Source: Oceanisphaera litoralis (GTDB lineage Bacteria; Pseudomonadota; Gammaproteobacteria; Enterobacterales; Aeromonadaceae). From it: a stretch of DNA of 64,000 nucleotides. The notes beneath the pieces are model-generated. The model ran no database searches. It saw only the letters and a list, made by a program, of their open reading frames with translations, and was not told where the DNA came from. Made by a program: the position numbers and the translations under genes. The stretch spans positions 62,001-126,000 of the forward strand of contig NZ_JAFBBE010000005.1 of the NCBI RefSeq assembly GCF_016907015.1, in the 5' to 3' direction. This document shows positions 26,099 to 35,222 of the stretch, piece by piece. The number at the start of each line of letters is the position of its first letter. Position 1 is the stretch's first letter.

Positions 26099-27652
26099 TC
26101 AGGAAAAGGTCCGCGTCAGATCGTTAAGCCCATGAGAGCGCTCCAACAGCTCTTTGCTGGCGCCTTCGACATGGGCAATTTTCTGCAGGTTGGCCGAAGA
26201 CGTTTCGGAAATCTGATGGACATTGTGGCTGATTTCTTCGGCCACCTGTTGTTGCTGTTCGGCGGCGGAAGAAATTTGCACGGTAATGCCGACTATGTTG
26301 TCGATTTCACCCACTACCCGGGCCAGGTTTGCGCTGCCGGCTTCGGCTGCACTCACGCACTCCTGGCTGTGCTCCATATTGGTGTCCATCATGGAACGCC
26401 ACCGGGCCAGGGTCTGCTGGATCTGGCTGATGCTGGTCTGAATCTGCTCGGTGGCCCCGTGAGTGCGAGTGGAGAGCGCACGAACCTCCTCCGCCACCAC
26501 CGCAAAACCACGGCCATGCTCGCCGGCACGGGCAGCCTCGATGGCAGCATTGAGCGCCAGCAGATTGGTCTGATCGGCAATGCCCTGGATCTCACTCATC
26601 AGGGTGCCGATACGATCAGACTCCTGAGTCAGGGCCAGGGTCGCTTCGGCGGCCTGTTCTGCCTCTTGCGCCAGCTCGATGATCTTCAGCCTGGTTTGCT
26701 CCAGCTGATCCTGGGTCAGCTGGCACTGGTGTTGTGCTTCGCCCGCATTGGTGGCGGCCTGCTGGGTATTTTGGGTGATCTCGTTGGCGGTGGCCGACAT
26801 TTCATTGATGGCGGCGGCGATCTGATGGGTATCGCTGTCCTGGCGGCTCAATTCGACCCTGGCACCGGTCATGGCCTGCATCATGGAACCGGCCAGATTT
26901 TTCAGTGAGTCGGTGGCGTCATCGACCCGGCCGAGTATGGTGCGGGTGCGGGCCTGCCACATCTTCAGATGGTAATCGGCGATGGAGTGGGGTTCATCGC
27001 CGGAATAGACCAGCCGGGACATACTGTCGTATTCGCGGCCCAGGCCCTGCAGATAATGTTGAGTGCCAAACAGCGACTTGCGATAGCCGAGCGCGAACCA
27101 GGTTACAGGCAGCAGGCTCCAGAGCAGTTGGCTGCCCCCTCCCTGAACAAAGGCGCCGGCCAGCAGCGCGGCCAGGCCGCTTGCCACGAGCCAGGCCTTG
27201 GTCTGCTTCGGCCAGTCATGAGCCCGGCGGTGGCTTTGCTCCTGCTTCAGAAGCTGACGATAGGCTTGAGCGGCTCGATCCCGGATGCGGTCGTCGAGCT
27301 GGGTGCGCACCGACTGGTAGCCGGTCACTTTACCCTGCTGGTAGATAGGCGTGACATAGGCGTCCACCCAGTAATAGCGGCCGTCCTTACAGCGGTTTTT
27401 GACCGCGCCACGCCAGGCCTGGCCAGCCTTGGCATGTTCCCACAAATCCTGGAAGGCGGCCTTGGGCATATCCGGGTGACGCACGATATTGTGGTGCTTG
27501 CCGATTAATTCTTCTGCTTGATAGCCGGCGACACGACAGAATGCCTCGTTGGCATAAGTAATAACGCCGCGCAGGTCGGTGGTGGAAACCAGTTGTTCCT
27601 GGTTGCTATAGGTGACTTCCTCGTCAATGAGATGCTGGTTTTTTGTGTTCAT
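26099..27652 (-). CDS. aer: Aer-like PAS-domain chemoreceptor
   Basis: Methyl-accepting chemotaxis protein of 517 residues. An N-terminal PAS domain (about 20-120) has [21 protein letters not shown] and [19 protein letters not shown], close to E. coli Aer, which binds FAD and senses redox state for aerotaxis. A hydrophobic segment at about 150-190 anchors it without a periplasmic domain. The cytoplasmic signalling hairpin tip is [24 protein letters not shown]. The ligand is inferred from Aer similarity; other energy-taxis receptors share this layout. It is followed by the ATL gene after four bases. Confidence 0.9.
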   Translation of the reverse strand: MNTKNQHLIDEEVTYSNQEQLVSTTDLRGVITYANEAFCRVAGYQAEELIGKHHNIVRHPDMPKAAFQDLWEHAKAGQAWRGAVKNRCKDGRYYWVDAYVTPIYQQGKVTGYQSVRTQLDDRIRDRAAQAYRQLLKQEQSHRRAHDWPKQTKAWLVASGLAALLAGAFVQGGGSQLLWSLLPVTWFALGYRKSLFGTQHYLQGLGREYDSMSRLVYSGDEPHSIADYHLKMWQARTRTILGRVDDATDSLKNLAGSMMQAMTGARVELSRQDSDTHQIAAAINEMSATANEITQNTQQAATNAGEAQHQCQLTQDQLEQTRLKIIELAQEAEQAAEATLALTQESDRIGTLMSEIQGIADQTNLLALNAAIEAARAGEHGRGFAVVAEEVRALSTRTHGATEQIQTSISQIQQTLARWRSMMDTNMEHSQECVSAAEAGSANLARVVGEIDNIVGITVQISSAAEQQQQVAEEISHNVHQISETSSANLQKIAHVEGASKELLERSHGLNDLTRTFS

Positions 27653-27822
27653 CGGTATCCGGGGTTTGTTATCGGGTTACGGTGACTCCGGCTCAGGCTA
27701 TCGGCACCCGGGGTGCAAACTTGAATGGAGTCTTTCAGAACCCTCAATATACGAGGATTCGCGTTAAAATTCATGCCTTACCTGCATATTATGTAGGGTC
27801 TTTTTAATCGCCAATATGCAAT

Positions 27823-29595
27823 TCAGTCTGCGGCCAGTGCCATGCCTTCTCGCCGGGGATCGGCGGCAGCGCTGAGATGGTTCTCGTGCAGCATGATGCC
27901 GTGCAGGCCGGAGTTGAGCTCGGTCAGGCGGGTGTCGTAGCCCAGTTCGGCCATGGCCGCTTGCAGCGCCAGGTTTCGCCCTGCCGGCTCCATTTCCAGG
28001 GTGCCGCCGCGATGCAGCACATGGGGTTGATGCAGCGCTTCCTGCAGGTTCATGCCCCAGTCGAGCACGTTGATCAGGCTGTGCAGCACATAGCCGATGA
28101 TACTGCTGCCGCCGGGGGAGCCCATCACCAGCAGCGGCTTGCCCTGATACAGCACTATGGTGGGTGACATGGATGAACGCGGGCGCTTGCCCGGCTCCAG
28201 TCGGTTGGCGACCGGTAGGCCGTTCCGGCTGGGGCTGAAGGAAAAATCGGTTAGCTCGTTGTTGAGCAAAAAACCCTGCACCATCAGACGGGAGCCAAAG
28301 CCGTTTTCTATGGTAGAGGTCATGGACAGGGCATTGCCTTCGGCATCGACGATGCTGATGTGGGTGGTGGACGGGAACTCGGGGGAATGGTCGGGCGCCC
28401 GGCGGCCGAGAGAGGGGACCGGGGTGCCGGGGCTCACCTGTGGCAGGGCGACGGAGTCATCGGCGATAAGTTTTGCCCGACCGGCAAGATAGTCGGGGGC
28501 AAGCAGTTCTGTTACCGGTACCGGGACAAAATCGCTGTCGGCGGCATAAAGGTTGCGGTCGGCAAAGGCCAGGCGCGAGGCATCGGCGATCCAGCGCCAG
28601 CTGTCGGGAGAATTGGGTCCTGCCGTGGCCAGATCGACATGAGACAAGATGCCGAGAATCTGTCCCAGGGCGAGGGTGCCGGAGCTGGGCGGGCCCATGC
28701 CGCAAATCCGGTATTGACGATAGGGGGCGCAGAGCGGTGCCCGTTCCTTGACCCGGTAATCGGCCAGGTCGGTCAGGCTAAGATGACCGGCCGGACTGGC
28801 CTGACGTACCTTGTCGACCATGGCGGCGGCAAGCGCCCCCTGATAAAACGCCGAGGGACCTTCAATGCTGATCCGGCTTAGCGCGGCGGCCAGCAAGGGG
28901 TTGGTTTTGGTACTGCCGGCCGGCAAGGGTCGGCCCTGCTCATCGAAGAAATAGCGACGACTGTCGGGATCCCGTGCCAGATAAGCCTGATCTTTCTCGA
29001 CCAGCCGGGCCAGACGCGGAGAGACGGTAAAACCGTTCAAGGCCAGGGTGATAGCGGGTTTGAACAGTTCGCGCCAGGGCAGGGTACCGTAGCGTTGATG
29101 CGCCTGCCACATCAGCATGACGGTGCCGGGCGTGCCCACCGAGCGACCACCGACCACGGCGTCGAAGAAGGCCAGGGGCTGGCCCCCTTCATCCATAAAC
29201 AGATCCTCCGGTGCCGCCATGGGGGCGGTTTCCCGGCCGTCCAGCGTGGTCAGCCGGGCCTGCTGCTGTTGCCAGTACACCAGAAAGGCACCGCCGCCGA
29301 TGCCCGAGGATTGAGGTTCCACCAGGGTCAGCACGGCCTGGGCCGCGATCATGGCATCGACCGCACTGCCGCCTTGCTGCAGCACCTGTCTGGCCGCCCG
29401 GCTGGCATAGGGGTTGGCCGTCACCACCATGGCCTTGTCGGCGGTGACCAGTGGCTTGGTGCGCCAGCCGGTGCCCGCCTCCGGAGCCGGTGTGTCGACC
29501 GGCGTGGGCATGGGCGTACTGGTGATGGTGTCGGCCCGGGCAGGTAACAGGGTGAGGGGGGCCAGCAATAGGAACGTCAGCAACATCAGGGGCAT
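27823..29595 (-). CDS. ggt: gamma-glutamyltranspeptidase
   Basis: Periplasmic autoprocessed enzyme that hydrolyses or transfers gamma-glutamyl groups, for example from glutathione. It has 590 residues from the ATG at 29595, chosen because it opens a clear signal peptide (MPLMLLTFLLLAPLTLLPARA); a TTG 20 codons upstream would bury it. Large-subunit motifs include GGSAVDAMIAAQAVL and SSGIGGGAF. The nucleophilic Thr that starts the small subunit is in FPSTTHISIVDAEGNA, and MGSPGGSSIIG is the oxyanion loop. It appears monocistronic. Confidence 0.95.
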   Translation of the reverse strand: MPLMLLTFLLLAPLTLLPARADTITSTPMPTPVDTPAPEAGTGWRTKPLVTADKAMVVTANPYASRAARQVLQQGGSAVDAMIAAQAVLTLVEPQSSGIGGGAFLVYWQQQQARLTTLDGRETAPMAAPEDLFMDEGGQPLAFFDAVVGGRSVGTPGTVMLMWQAHQRYGTLPWRELFKPAITLALNGFTVSPRLARLVEKDQAYLARDPDSRRYFFDEQGRPLPAGSTKTNPLLAAALSRISIEGPSAFYQGALAAAMVDKVRQASPAGHLSLTDLADYRVKERAPLCAPYRQYRICGMGPPSSGTLALGQILGILSHVDLATAGPNSPDSWRWIADASRLAFADRNLYAADSDFVPVPVTELLAPDYLAGRAKLIADDSVALPQVSPGTPVPSLGRRAPDHSPEFPSTTHISIVDAEGNALSMTSTIENGFGSRLMVQGFLLNNELTDFSFSPSRNGLPVANRLEPGKRPRSSMSPTIVLYQGKPLLVMGSPGGSSIIGYVLHSLINVLDWGMNLQEALHQPHVLHRGGTLEMEPAGRNLALQAAMAELGYDTRLTELNSGLHGIMLHENHLSAAADPRREGMALAAD

Positions 29596-29804
29596 GGCGT
29601 GCACTCTACAGGACAGGGTGTCAGCAAGCTTAGCCAGTTCTGATTGAACCGCCAAGGCTTGAAGCCGTTAAAAAATGTTCAACACGCTGAAAATTAAAGC
29701 GAATAAACCAGATGACATAAAAATGGCTTGTATTGTCTGCCAGCCGCCCTATAATGCGCAGCCATCGGACGGCAGCAACTGCATCCCGGTGCACCAGTAA
29801 AAAA

Positions 29805-29880
29805 GCGGGAATAGCTCAGCTGGTAGAGCACAACCTTGCCAAGGTTGGGGTCGCGAGTTCGAATCTCGTTTCCCGCTCCA
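29805..29880 (+). tRNA. tRNA-Gly (GCC)
   Basis: 76 bases with acceptor GCGGGAA / TTCCCGC, D-arm TAGCTCAGCTGGTAGAGCA, anticodon GCC in CCTTGCCAAGG, T-arm GCGAGTTCGAATCTCGT and encoded CCA. Confidence 0.97.
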
Positions 29881-29890
29881 ATTCTGCAAA

Positions 29891-29964
29891 GGCGCGTTAG
29901 CAAAGCGGTTATGCAGCGGATTGCAAATCCGTTCAGTCCGGTTCGACTCCGGAACGCGCCTCCA
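29891..29964 (+). tRNA. tRNA-Cys (GCA)
   Basis: 74 bases with acceptor GGCGCGT / ACGCGCC, anticodon GCA in GGATTGCAAATCC, T-arm CCGGTTCGACTCCGG and encoded TCCA end. It follows tRNA-Gly by 10 bases, like E. coli glyW-cysT, but no tRNA-Leu follows. Confidence 0.97.
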
Positions 29965-29988
29965 TCTTCTTCGTTGTATCCTCGTTTC

Positions 29989-30792
29989 CTATTTCCTCTC
30001 GTTAAGCCATTCCGAATCTACCCTGATATACCAGTTACCTTGTTTGTCCTGAAAATTCTGTCTTCGGTCCCGATGTTCACTGTGTCGTCCACCGGTCAGC
30101 CAGCCGAGTTTTTGCTGTGGTTCAAAAGAGGCGTCCGGAGACTCGACTCCCCAGTGTCCACGCTCGCCCTGATCGGATAAAAACTGCTGGCAGGAGGGCG
30201 GATAATAGAGGCGGCCCTTCATGATCAGCCGGGTGCCTTGTGGCATCAGCTTTTGGCGGCCGAGGCGTTCACGGATCTGTGGATGTTGGCTGAGTCTGAG
30301 CTGATGCTGGAGCATATGCTCGACTTTGTGTCGTAATGTGTCGCGCGTATTTAAACCACAGGCCTGATCGTAGGCGTTATCCGGGTTGCTTATCAGGTAG
30401 AATTTGACGGCCAGTTCCCAATGTTCGATACGCTGTGACGCTTGATCCCAGACGATAAAGTCGAAGGCCCCCAGGGTGGTGCCGTCAATCACCTGTTGCC
30501 AGTTGTGGGCCAACAGTTGAAAGCGGGAATGGTCGAGCAGAAAAAAGTGCCAGAGTGCTTCGAAATACAGACCGAGGCGGCGATAAGGTCGGCAATGGGC
30601 GTGCAGCACCCCGGGAGCGGCATCCAGCTCGAACAGCCGTGGTTGGTACTCGGCGAGCAGTTGCCGGTACCAGCCATTATCGGGCGCCAGCGGTGAACTT
30701 TGCAGCAGATTGGGGCTGGCCAATGCCCAGGCCAGATCCCGCACCACAGGATCGGTCAGCTTCGTTAAGAAAAGGCGGAGTGAATCACTCAT
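29989..30792 (-). CDS. DUF1853 family protein
   Basis: 267-residue cytoplasmic protein matching DUF1853 (E. coli-type YdhS neighbours aside, no function is known to me). Motifs include an acidic and aromatic central part with FDFIVWD and EHWELAVKFYL, which together with the later Lys pattern resemble a PD-(D/E)XK nuclease-like core; this is inference. AGG lies about nine bases before the ATG. It is divergent from the Nif3-like gene and follows the tRNA pair. Confidence 0.8.
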   Translation of the reverse strand: MSDSLRLFLTKLTDPVVRDLAWALASPNLLQSSPLAPDNGWYRQLLAEYQPRLFELDAAPGVLHAHCRPYRRLGLYFEALWHFFLLDHSRFQLLAHNWQQVIDGTTLGAFDFIVWDQASQRIEHWELAVKFYLISNPDNAYDQACGLNTRDTLRHKVEHMLQHQLRLSQHPQIRERLGRQKLMPQGTRLIMKGRLYYPPSCQQFLSDQGERGHWGVESPDASFEPQQKLGWLTGGRHSEHRDRRQNFQDKQGNWYIRVDSEWLNERK

Positions 30793-30856
30793 CTAAGGGG
30801 ACCTTTTGTTTTGCAATTTGTTTTACAATGGGCCGAAGTCACGCCATGGAGTCAGC

Positions 30857-31615
30857 ATGAACAATCTGGAACTCGAACGGCTGCTGAACAGGCAGCTCAA
30901 CGTAGCAGCCATCAAGGATTATTGTCCGAATGGCCTGCAAGTGGAAGGCAAAACCGAGGTGAAGCACCTGGTGACCGGCGTCACTGCCAGCCAGGCGCTG
31001 ATCGATCACGCCATCGAGGTGGGTGCAGACGCGCTGCTGGTACATCATGGTTACTTCTGGAAAGGGGAAGACGAGCGGGTGCGTGGCATCAAGCGCCTGC
31101 GACTCAAGGCCCTGCTCGGTCATGATATCAATCTTTATGCTTATCACCTGCCACTGGACATTGCCCCCGAGCTTGGCAATAACGCCCAACTGGCCGCCTT
31201 GCTGGGGATCCGGGTAGAGGGCCCACTTGAACCGGGTAATGCGCTTTCGGTGTCGATGAGCGGCGAACTGGACGAACCGCTCAGCGGACAACAGCTAAGT
31301 GAGCGGCTGCAACAACGGCTGGGCCGGCCGGTGTTGCATGTGGGTGACCAGGGGCCGGCGTTGATCCGTCGGGTAGGCTGGTGTACCGGCGGGGGCCAGG
31401 GTTATATCGACCTTGCCGCCGACCAAGGTATGGACGCCTTCATCAGTGGCGAGGTGTCGGAGCAAACCGTGCATGTGGCGCGAGAGCGGGGAATACACTT
31501 TTTTGCGGCGGGTCATCATGCCACCGAGCGCTATGGTATCAAGGCACTCGGTGACTGGCTGGCGCGCGAGCAGGGGCTGCAGGTCAGCTTTGTGGATATC
31601 GACAATCCGGCCTGA
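30857..31615 (+). CDS. ybgI: Nif3-like dinuclear metal centre protein (YbgI family)
   Basis: 252-residue NIF3/DUF34 protein, a widespread hexameric metal-binding family often misnamed GTP cyclohydrolase 1 type 2; true function is unsettled. Metal ligands are visible in LLVHHGYFW (two His), YAYHLPLD (His, Asp) and AGHHATERYG (His, Glu). The C-terminal region ISGEVSEQ is typical. The ATG at 30857 is placed by family; the upstream open frame is not conserved-looking. A terminator-like hairpin follows. Confidence 0.92.
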   Translation: MNNLELERLLNRQLNVAAIKDYCPNGLQVEGKTEVKHLVTGVTASQALIDHAIEVGADALLVHHGYFWKGEDERVRGIKRLRLKALLGHDINLYAYHLPLDIAPELGNNAQLAALLGIRVEGPLEPGNALSVSMSGELDEPLSGQQLSERLQQRLGRPVLHVGDQGPALIRRVGWCTGGGQGYIDLAADQGMDAFISGEVSEQTVHVARERGIHFFAAGHHATERYGIKALGDWLAREQGLQVSFVDIDNPA

Positions 31616-31645
31616 TCCGGCCTGGTCAATGGCGAGTTTGAGACA

Positions 31646-31681
31646 TAAAAAAAGACCAGGGTATATGAATACCCTGGTTTC
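31646..31681. terminator. hairpin after the Nif3-like gene
   Basis: ACCAGGGTAT, ATGA, ATACCCTGGT. The U-run is strong on the minus strand (seven T) and weak on the plus strand (TTT), so it would stop antisense transcripts better than the Nif3 transcript. Confidence 0.6.
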
Positions 31682-31864
31682 GCAGCAGCCACACAGGCTT
31701 AAAACGGATGTCGTTGTTAACACTGGGAATGGAACACAATGGAATAACAGTCAATAGAGCAGTAACGAGGTGAGTGACAAATGAGTCGCACCTGGTGTTG
31801 TGGTGATGTTACCATGGCGTTAATTGGCTGCAAGTGTTTTTTTCACGGCCCCTGTTTTGCAGAC

Positions 31865-31931
31865 AATTTTTTCGTCGGTAATTGTTTTCGTAGGCAATTG
31901 TTTGCGTAGGCAATGTTTTTTGTAGGTAATG
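31865..31931 (+). repeat. 16-bp degenerate tandem repeat upstream of luxO
   Basis: Units of the form AATTGTTTTCGTAGGC begin at 31865, 31880, 31896 and 31912, with a partial at 31928. The array ends about 40 bases before luxO in an AT-rich leader. The rest of the 356-base gap 31616-31971 holds the hairpin above and no gene. Confidence 0.75.
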
Positions 31932-31971
31932 TGAAAAGATGAACCGGATGGTTAAGGGTGAGAGATAAAAG

Positions 31972-33345
31972 ATGGTAGATGAGAGACTGAATGTCTTGTT
32001 GGTAGAAGATACGGCCTCCCTTGCGGCGCTGTATCAGGCCTATTTGCAGGATGAACCCTTGTCGCTGACGGTGGTCAGCACTGGTCAGCAGGCACTGGAA
32101 CATATCCGGCGGCAACCACCTGATATTCTGCTGCTTGATCTGATCTTGCCCGACATGCCCGGCATGGAGATCCTGCAGTGGCTACACCGGGAGCAGCCAA
32201 ATGTCACCACCATAGTGATGACGGCCCATGGCTCGGTGGATGTGGCGGTGGATGCCATGCGTCTGGGAGCCCATGACTTCATCAACAAGCCGGTCGAGGC
32301 CGAGCGGCTCAAGGTCACGCTGCATAACACCATGAAGTTTCGCCATCTTAATCGGCTGGTGGACCGCTATCGTCACGAAATCGAACGAGAGCCCTTTCAG
32401 GGATTTATCGGTGCCAGTCTGCCGATGCAGAAGGTGTATCGCCTGGTTGAAAACGCCGCCCCCAGTACCGCGACCGTTTTTATTACCGGTGAAAGCGGCA
32501 CCGGCAAGGAAGTCTGCGCCGAGGCACTGCATCAGCTCAGTGGCCGCAGCGAGGGTCCCTTTATCGCCCTGAACTGCGCCGCCATTCCCAAGGATCTGAT
32601 GGAAAGCGAGTTGTTTGGTCATATCAAGGGGGCATTTACCGGCGCCCTGCAGGATCGGGACGGCGCCGTGATCCGGGCCGATGGCGGTACCCTGTTCATG
32701 GATGAAATCTGCGAAATGGATATGGAGCTGCAGAGCAAGCTGCTGCGCTTCCTCCAGACCGGACAGATACAGCCGGTGGGCAGTTCCCAGCAGATACAGG
32801 TTGATGTTCGTATCGTCTGTGCCACCAACCGGGATCCACTGGTCGAGGTGGAGCAGGGGCGTTTTCGGGAAGATCTGTATTACCGCCTGCATGTGATCCC
32901 TATCCATCTGCCACCGCTGCGGGAACGGGGAGGCGATGTGATCAGCATCGCCAATGCCTTGGTGCGCCAGGCATCCCGGGAAGAAAACAAGTCGTTTGTC
33001 GGCTTGTCGGAGGCCACCAAAGACCGGCTGCAGGGCTACCACTGGCCGGGTAACGTGCGCCAGTTGCAAAACGTGATCCGCAATGCGGTGGTGCTGCATC
33101 AGGGGGAATGGATAGAGCAGGAGATGCTGCCGGCCCCGCTGGATACCCCCTTGGCGCACAGTACACCGTCACAGCCGGTAGCCGATGCCCTGCCGGCGCC
33201 CATAGTGCCATTATCGGTGATCGAACGGCAGGCGATAGAAAGGGCCATCAGCCATTGTCAGGGCAATGTATCCCGGGCCGCCGCCCTGCTGGAAGTCAGC
33301 CCTTCCACCATTTATCGCAAGCTGCAGAGTTGGGACAACAACTGA
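31972..33345 (+). CDS. luxO: sigma-54-dependent response regulator LuxO
   Basis: 457 residues in three domains: an N-terminal receiver with phospho-acceptor Asp56 (ILLLDLILP), a central AAA+ domain with Walker A GESGTGKE at 173-180 and the sigma-54-contact loop GAFTGA at 220-225, and a C-terminal Fis-type helix-turn-helix (NVSRAAALLEVSPSTIYRKLQ). In Vibrio LuxO activates Qrr small RNAs when phosphorylated. The assignment rests on overall resemblance and on the one-base overlap with a downstream LuxU-like phosphotransfer gene. No cognate sensor or qrr gene is visible in the window. Confidence 0.88.
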   Translation: MVDERLNVLLVEDTASLAALYQAYLQDEPLSLTVVSTGQQALEHIRRQPPDILLLDLILPDMPGMEILQWLHREQPNVTTIVMTAHGSVDVAVDAMRLGAHDFINKPVEAERLKVTLHNTMKFRHLNRLVDRYRHEIEREPFQGFIGASLPMQKVYRLVENAAPSTATVFITGESGTGKEVCAEALHQLSGRSEGPFIALNCAAIPKDLMESELFGHIKGAFTGALQDRDGAVIRADGGTLFMDEICEMDMELQSKLLRFLQTGQIQPVGSSQQIQVDVRIVCATNRDPLVEVEQGRFREDLYYRLHVIPIHLPPLRERGGDVISIANALVRQASREENKSFVGLSEATKDRLQGYHWPGNVRQLQNVIRNAVVLHQGEWIEQEMLPAPLDTPLAHSTPSQPVADALPAPIVPLSVIERQAIERAISHCQGNVSRAAALLEVSPSTIYRKLQSWDNN

Positions 33346-33719
33346 TGGCCGACTGGCAACGGCTGCAGGCACGACTCCCCCTGCTCGATCAGCATCGGTT
33401 ACAGCGGATGGAGCAAGAGCTGGGGGCCGAGGTGCTGACTCGACTGCTACGGCTCTTTGTCGAGGATGGCCGACAGCAGGGGGAGGCCCTGCAAGGGGCC
33501 TTTGCCGAGAGAGATCACGAGCTGATGGCCCGCTGTTGTCACAGCCTGAAGTCGGCCTGTGGCAGTTACGGTGCCCAGCGCTGCCAGTTTCTGAGTGAAA
33601 AGCTGGAACAGTCCTGTCATGAGCATGATGAAGAGCAGGTGGAACAGCGGATGAGGGCATGGCGGCAAGCGCTGGAAGACACACTGCAGCAACTCGAACA
33701 TCGGCTGAATGCCGAATAG
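33345..33719 (+). CDS. luxU: LuxU-like histidine phosphotransfer protein
   Basis: 124-residue all-helical Hpt domain with phospho-acceptor His66 in CCHSLKSACGSYGA. Its ATG shares one base with the luxO stop (TGATG), so the two are translationally coupled. In Vibrio LuxU carries phosphate from hybrid quorum-sensing kinases to LuxO. Whether the same relay operates here is inferred from gene order. Confidence 0.88.
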   Translation: MADWQRLQARLPLLDQHRLQRMEQELGAEVLTRLLRLFVEDGRQQGEALQGAFAERDHELMARCCHSLKSACGSYGAQRCQFLSEKLEQSCHEHDEEQVEQRMRAWRQALEDTLQQLEHRLNAE

Positions 33720-33724
33720 CAGGC

Positions 33725-33774
33725 AAAAAAATGGCCAACCCAAAGGGTTGGCCGAACTTCAGCTAAAGCTGAAG
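33725..33774. terminator. two tandem hairpins after luxU
   Basis: GGCCAACCC-AAA-GGGTTGGCC is followed at once by CTTCAGCT-AA-AGCTGAAG. The A-run before the first gives a U-run only on the minus strand; on the plus strand termination would rely on the paired structures. Confidence 0.55.
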
Positions 33775-33935
33775 AGAGCACGGGATAAAAACAACTGCTG
33801 TTATATATGAAATAATCGTGCCAACTTTTCAAATGCAGTCATGACGGGCCTTTTCATCTCAATGATTAAAATATAATCGGCTCATATTGCGAAAAATATT
33901 TCTTTTGCAACTTTCGTATTCTTAATATGAGAATG

Positions 33936-33991
33936 CTCACGCCTCACGCCTCACGCCTCACGCCTCACGCCTCACGCCTCACGCCTCACGC
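33936..33991 (+). repeat. heptanucleotide repeat, eight perfect units
   Basis: CTCACGC is repeated eight times without a mismatch, in the 376-base gap between luxU and the Moco riboswitch. No ORF crosses it. The remainder of the gap is AT-rich and shows no gene. Confidence 0.97.
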
Positions 33992-34095
33992 CAAAACAGG
34001 GAGCCCCCCGGATAATCCGGATCGCGGCCATATTCTTCTTGCTCTGACGTTATGTTTTTACCTAAGGTGGTAGTATAAAATCGGAAAACGTCAAA

Positions 34096-34212
34096 AACTC
34101 CGAGTCTGGTGGACCTACGTTGGTTGAGGCCAATAGGGTTGCCAGACCGTTCAGCCTGGTGCTGTAAGGGTTGGGAGAGAAATGTCCCTGCCTCCCGTAT
34201 TTGGAAAGGTGT
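34096..34212 (+). promoter_or_regulatory. Moco (molybdenum cofactor) riboswitch
   Basis: The moaA leader carries the conserved blocks of the Moco RNA motif: CTCCGAGTCTGGTGGACC at its 5' end, GGTTGAGGCCAATAGGG, TTGCCAGACCGTTCA, CCTGGTGCTGT, GGTTGGGA and the 3' block GCCTCCCGTATTTGGAAAGG. The last block contains the moaA Shine-Dalgarno region, so ligand binding could control ribosome access. In E. coli the same motif represses moaA when cofactor is abundant. An ATG at 34182 lies inside the aptamer and is not the start. Confidence 0.88.
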
Positions 34213-34214
34213 TT

Positions 34215-35195
34215 ATGTTTGAATTACAGGATGCGTTTGCGCGCAAGTTCCAGTATTTGCGGCTGTCGGTGACCGACGTCTGCAACTTCAAGTGCAATTA
34301 CTGTCTGCCGGACGGCTATCGCCCCGATGGCCGCAAGTCATTTCTGACCCTGGACGAAATCCGCCGCCTGACCCGGGCCTTTGCCGCCATGGGCACCAGC
34401 AAGGTGCGCATTACCGGTGGCGAGCCCTCGTTGCGCAAGGATTTTACCGACATCATAGCCACAGTGGCGGCGACGCCCGGTATCCAGAAGGTGGCCATGA
34501 CCACCAATGGCTATCGCATGGCGAAGCAGGCGGCCGACTGGCGCCGTGCCGGCCTGACCGCCATCAACGTCAGCGTCGACAGCCTGGATCCGCGCCTGTT
34601 TCACCAGATCACCGGCCAGAACCGTTTTCATGAGGTGATGGCCGGCATCGATGCGGCCTTCGAGGCCGGCTTCGAGCAGGTCAAGGTCAATGCGGTGCTG
34701 ATGCGGGGTCTCAACGACGGGGATCTCGGTCGTTTTCTGGCGTGGATAAAAAATAATCCCATTCAGCTGCGCTTTATCGAACTGATGCAGACCGGTGAAA
34801 TGGACGAGCTGTTCAACCGCCACCATGTGCGCGGCGCCCTTATCAAGGAGCAGTTGCTGCTACAGGGATGGCAGCAGAAGCTGCGTGCCCATAACGATGG
34901 CCCGGCCGAGGTGTTCTGGCATCCGGAATATCGCGGTGAAATCGGCCTCATCATGCCCTATGCCAAGGACTTCTGTGCCAGTTGTAACCGGCTGCGGGTG
35001 TCGTCACTGGGCAAGTTGCATCTGTGTCTGTTTGGTGACCATGGCGTCGACTTGCGAGATCTGCTGGCCGAGGACAATCAGCATGCGGCCTTGCAGCGGC
35101 GCCTGCGTGATGCGCTGGCCGATAAAAAAGCCACCCACTTCCTCCATCAGGGCCATACCGGCATGACGCCGCACCTGGCCTCCATCGGCGGCTGA
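34215..35195 (+). CDS. moaA: GTP 3',8-cyclase MoaA
   Basis: Radical-SAM enzyme that converts GTP to 3',8-cyclo-GTP, the first step of molybdopterin synthesis. It has 326 residues. The SAM [4Fe-4S] cluster cysteines are Cys23, Cys27 and Cys30 (CNFKCNYC). The second cluster uses the C-terminal pattern [18 protein letters not shown]. The C-terminal GG required for activity is present. The ATG at 34215 was chosen over 34182 because GGAAAGG precedes it and the family N-terminus is [10 protein letters not shown] 184-bp repeat separates it from moaB. Confidence 0.97.
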   Translation: MFELQDAFARKFQYLRLSVTDVCNFKCNYCLPDGYRPDGRKSFLTLDEIRRLTRAFAAMGTSKVRITGGEPSLRKDFTDIIATVAATPGIQKVAMTTNGYRMAKQAADWRRAGLTAINVSVDSLDPRLFHQITGQNRFHEVMAGIDAAFEAGFEQVKVNAVLMRGLNDGDLGRFLAWIKNNPIQLRFIELMQTGEMDELFNRHHVRGALIKEQLLLQGWQQKLRAHNDGPAEVFWHPEYRGEIGLIMPYAKDFCASCNRLRVSSLGKLHLCLFGDHGVDLRDLLAEDNQHAALQRRLRDALADKKATHFLHQGHTGMTPHLASIGG

Positions 35196-35222
35196 ACGTC
35201 GGTACCCTGATTGATAACACCC

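Noticed and set aside
29965-29988. tRNA-Leu following tRNA-Gly and tRNA-Cys as in E. coli
   Set aside because: Only 24 bases lie before the next gene and none fold as a tRNA.
33936-33991. Possible CRISPR array
   Set aside because: Units are 7 bases and directly adjacent without spacers.
33720-34095. Qrr-type small RNA gene near luxO
   Set aside because: No match to the conserved Qrr core and no suitable terminator plus sigma-54 promoter pair.
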